Origin: Myxococcus eversor
GTDB taxonomy: Bacteria; Myxococcota; Myxococcia; Myxococcales; Myxococcaceae
DNA length: 64,000 nucleotides
Direction of reading: 5' to 3'
Assembly: GCF_010894455.1 (NCBI RefSeq)
Contig: NZ_JAAIXY010000027.1
Coordinates: 62,001 to 126,000, forward strand
A model generated the notes under the pieces. That model had not been told where the DNA came from, ran no database searches, and saw only the letters and a list, made by a program, of their open reading frames with translations. A program made the position numbers and the translations under genes. Below are positions 59,177-64,000 of the stretch, piece after piece (the stretch's first letter is position 1; every line of letters begins with the position of its first letter).

Positions 59177-59818
59177 ATGCCCAAGCTCACGCTCGTCCCT
59201 GACGAAATCGAAGAATACGCTCGCACGCACACCGCGGCACCCGCGCGACTCTTCGAGGAACTCAAGGACATCACCCAGACACGCACGTCTTCTCCGGGTA
59301 TGCAGGTCGGGCCCGTGGAAGGCGCCTTCCTGAGAATGCTCGTCTCGCTCACCAGTGCGAAACGCGTCCTGGAAATCGGGACCTTCACGGGATACTCGGC
59401 GTTGATGATGGCGGACGGGCTCCCCGACGACGGAGAGCTCATCACCTGTGACATCAATCCGGAGACGGCCGAGATTGCCCGCGACTTCTTCGCGCGCAGT
59501 CCGAATGGTCGGAAAATCCAGCTCCGACTCGGGCCTGCCCTGGAAACCGTGAAGACGTTGCGGGGCCCGTTCGACCTGGTCTTCATCGACGCGGACAAGG
59601 GGAACTACAGCGCCTACTGGGACGCGGTGGTGCCGCTGGTGCGTCCCGGTGGGTTGCTCGTCGCGGACAACGTGCTGTGGTCCGGGCGCGTGCTGAGCCC
59701 GGAGTCCGCGCAGGACCACGCGGTGGTGGCCTTCAACGCGAAGGTCGTCGCGGATGCGCGCGTGGAGCCGGTGCTGCTGACGGTGCGCGACGGGATGATG
59801 CTCGCGCGCAAGCGCTGA
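59177..59818 (+). CDS. O-methyltransferase (caffeoyl-CoA OMT-like)
   Basis: A 213-residue SAM- and metal-dependent methyltransferase. The SAM motif is RVLEIGTFTGYSALMMADGL, followed by LITCDINPETAEIA and PFDLVFIDADKGNYSAYWDA, whose Asp residues bind the metal. LLVADNVLWSGRVL supplies the next motif. The N-terminus includes SPGMQVGPVEGAFLRML, which positions the substrate in this family. Substrate unknown; small catechol-like compounds are usual. Its stop is 2 bases from the convergent M1 peptidase stop. Confidence 0.93.
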   Translation: MPKLTLVPDEIEEYARTHTAAPARLFEELKDITQTRTSSPGMQVGPVEGAFLRMLVSLTSAKRVLEIGTFTGYSALMMADGLPDDGELITCDINPETAEIARDFFARSPNGRKIQLRLGPALETVKTLRGPFDLVFIDADKGNYSAYWDAVVPLVRPGGLLVADNVLWSGRVLSPESAQDHAVVAFNAKVVADARVEPVLLTVRDGMMLARKR

Positions 59819-59820
59819 CT

Positions 59821-62550
<2,730 letters not shown>

Positions 62551-62675
62551 CGGGAAGCTCCGTCCGCCAGACCAAGGGCGACTCGTGACGGGGGGCATTC
62601 CATCATTGCCGCCCGGGAGACGGTAGTGCTTCCACGAGGTGTCAGATGTGACGCGGTGGCGTGACAGCGCGGCGC

Positions 62676-63845
62676 TCAGCCACCGACGACGGGGAAGGCG
62701 GCCAGGAGTTCGATGAGGGCGGGGCCGTAGAGCTGCAACCGCTTGTCACCGAAGTAGGGCACCTGGGCCAGCTCCTCCAGATTCCCGGGAGGCTGCGCGA
62801 GCAGCGCGTCCATCAGCGGATTGGTGAGCACCACGCTGGGCGTCACCTTGCGCTCGGTGGCCTTCTCCACGCGGAAGGCCTTGAGGGCGTCCTCGCGCTT
62901 GCGGCGGTTGGTGTCCTTGGGGCCCTTGTTCTCCCGCTCCTGGGGCAGCTCGCCGTTGCGCGACTTCTCCAACTGCACGCGGACGATGGCGAGCACCTCG
63001 TCACCATGGGCGCGCACGAAGGCGCCTCGCACGCCCGCCGCGCGCGCCAGGTCCTTGGGCGTGGAGGGCAGCCGCGTGGCGATGTCCGCCAGCGCCATGT
63101 TGGAGAGCATGCGCCCCATGGGGATGTTCTCCTGCTCCGCCCACTCCAGTCGCTTGCGGTGCAGCGCGTGCGCGATGGCGTTCGCCAGCGTCAGCTGCGT
63201 GGGGGACAGCCCCGAGCGCGGCAGCTTGGGCTTGAAGTCCGCGCCCACGTCGGGCCGGGCCACGGCTTCGTCACAGAGCCTGTCGCAGTCCAGCACCACC
63301 TCTTCCAGGATGCCCGCCTCGCGGCACGACTCACGCACCTGCCGGCCCAGCTCGCACAGGTAGCGCACGTCGTTGGCGATGTAGGTGTGCATGCCCGGGG
63401 GCAGGGGGCGCAGCGAGAAGTCGGACTGCTGATGCTCCTTCGGCAGCTCCACGCCCAGCTTCTCCCGGGCCACGTCCGCCAGTCCGACCTTGGGCCAGCC
63501 CAGCAGCGTCGCGGCCCGGTGCGTGTCGAACAGGCCCCGCACCCGCACCCCGCCCTCGGCCAGGAACTGCAAGTCGCCCTGGGCCGCGTGGAAGTACTTG
63601 GTGCGCTCCGGGTCGGCCAGCAGCGGGGCGAGCAGCCGGGCCTCCACGCCGGGCTGGAGCGTGTCGAAGAGGAAGACGTCCTCGTCGGTGGCGACCTGGA
63701 GGAAGCACAACCGGGCGCGGAAGGCGTGCATGGAGTCGGCCTCCAGGTCCACGGCCAGCTCGCGGGCCGCCTCCAGCTTCTGGAGGGCGCTCTGGGCCCC
63801 GGCGGAATCCACCACGTCCACGTCACCCTGCGGGTAGGTAGGCAT
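62676..63845 (-). CDS. rnd: Ribonuclease D
   Basis: A 3'-5' exoribonuclease of 389 residues acting in tRNA 3' maturation in known members. Exo I is LAVDLEADSMHAF (D-x-E), Exo II is in YFHAAQGDLQFL and Exo III in YIANDVRYLCELG. An HRDC domain follows (AIAHALHRKRLEWAEQENIPMGRMLSN) and a second HRDC-like domain ends the protein (TPSVVLTNPLMDAL). The length matches RNase D (about 375). It begins at ATG 63845 and is divergent from the ttcA-like gene, 65 bases away. Confidence 0.94.
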   Translation of the reverse strand: MPTYPQGDVDVVDSAGAQSALQKLEAARELAVDLEADSMHAFRARLCFLQVATDEDVFLFDTLQPGVEARLLAPLLADPERTKYFHAAQGDLQFLAEGGVRVRGLFDTHRAATLLGWPKVGLADVAREKLGVELPKEHQQSDFSLRPLPPGMHTYIANDVRYLCELGRQVRESCREAGILEEVVLDCDRLCDEAVARPDVGADFKPKLPRSGLSPTQLTLANAIAHALHRKRLEWAEQENIPMGRMLSNMALADIATRLPSTPKDLARAAGVRGAFVRAHGDEVLAIVRVQLEKSRNGELPQERENKGPKDTNRRKREDALKAFRVEKATERKVTPSVVLTNPLMDALLAQPPGNLEELAQVPYFGDKRLQLYGPALIELLAAFPVVGG

Positions 63846-63910
63846 CGAGCTGGGCAGGCTAGCGGACCGGACCGCCTGAATGACGTGTTTTTTCCCGGGC
63901 CGCCGCTAGG

Positions 63911-64000
63911 ATGGCCACGCCGATGAATGACGTCCAGCGCCTGGAAAAGAGTCTGCTTGGCCACATGGGCCGAGCCATCGCGGACCACCGCCTCATCGAG
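63911..64000 (+). CDS. Start of a ttcA-like gene (tRNA 2-thiocytidine synthesis), 3' end outside window
   Basis: The last 90 bases open with an ATG at 63911 and code 30 residues, including VQRLEKSLLGHMGRAIADHRLI, before the window ends. This matches the N-terminus of TtcA (helix with GxAIADxxxI), which thiolates cytidine 32 of tRNA. The PP-loop and Cys motifs would lie beyond the window. An ATG at 63923 is an alternative start. The identification rests on a short stretch. Confidence 0.55.
   Translation, partial: MATPMNDVQRLEKSLLGHMGRAIADHRLIE

Overview
The window is a 64 kb piece of a high-GC genome that reads as a myxobacterium, most likely of the family Myxococcaceae. The clearest pointers are lineage-restricted families: a DUF2378/TIGR02265-type protein, a double-CXXCG immunity protein next to a SitA-type lipoprotein, a DUF2380 lipoprotein, a PilZ protein with a degenerate J-like domain, and an alternative-function Che operon. 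Genes are densely packed on both strands. I saw no rRNA, tRNA, CRISPR array or intact insertion sequence.

Layout. 0-7.6 kb: the 3' part of an S9 dipeptidyl-peptidase, a cold-shock protein, sucA-sucB (2-oxoglutarate dehydrogenase E1/E2) and an InhA-like enoyl-ACP reductase. 7.7-15.8 kb: a seven-gene chemosensory operon (receiver, receiver-CheW, CheR-TPR, CheW, CheA-receiver, CheB, membrane MCP), mostly coupled by 4-11 bp overlaps. 15.8-20.8 kb: a minus-strand run ending in clpS-clpA, preceded by a FemAB-like acyltransferase and two proteins of unknown function. 21-34.7 kb: Nfu scaffold, methyltransferases, an RluA-type pseudouridine synthase, APC permease, THUMP methyltransferase, PlsC, a flavoprotein-type oxidoreductase, an orphan PAS-GAF histidine kinase, a PilZ protein, an orphan receiver, an M20 peptidase and a YhfC-like membrane protease.

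34.7-40.6 kb is accessory-like: decayed sequence, a DUF2380 polymorphic-toxin-type lipoprotein broken by a one-base frameshift with its presumed immunity partner, a DUF697 protein, and a MarR-CPBP protease pair with an operator-like palindrome at the start codon. 40.7-47 kb: an Rsm22-like methyltransferase with four candidate Fe-S cysteines, a three-gene ABC-2 exporter and a 14-repeat kelch lipoprotein. 47-49 kb: an intact SitA6/SitI6-type toxin-immunity pair beside a solitary antitoxin. 49-64 kb: a PolX-like HhH protein, RidA, PrfC, a two-gene exported system whose second member looks like the N-terminal half of a vitellogenin-type lipid transfer protein, M32 and M1 peptidases, a Cys-rich helical protein, an O-methyltransferase, RNase D and the 5' end of a ttcA-like gene.

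The most novel element is the exported pair at 52.2-56.5 kb. The Sit-like loci, the inverted CheV-like protein and the operator-like palindromes are next.
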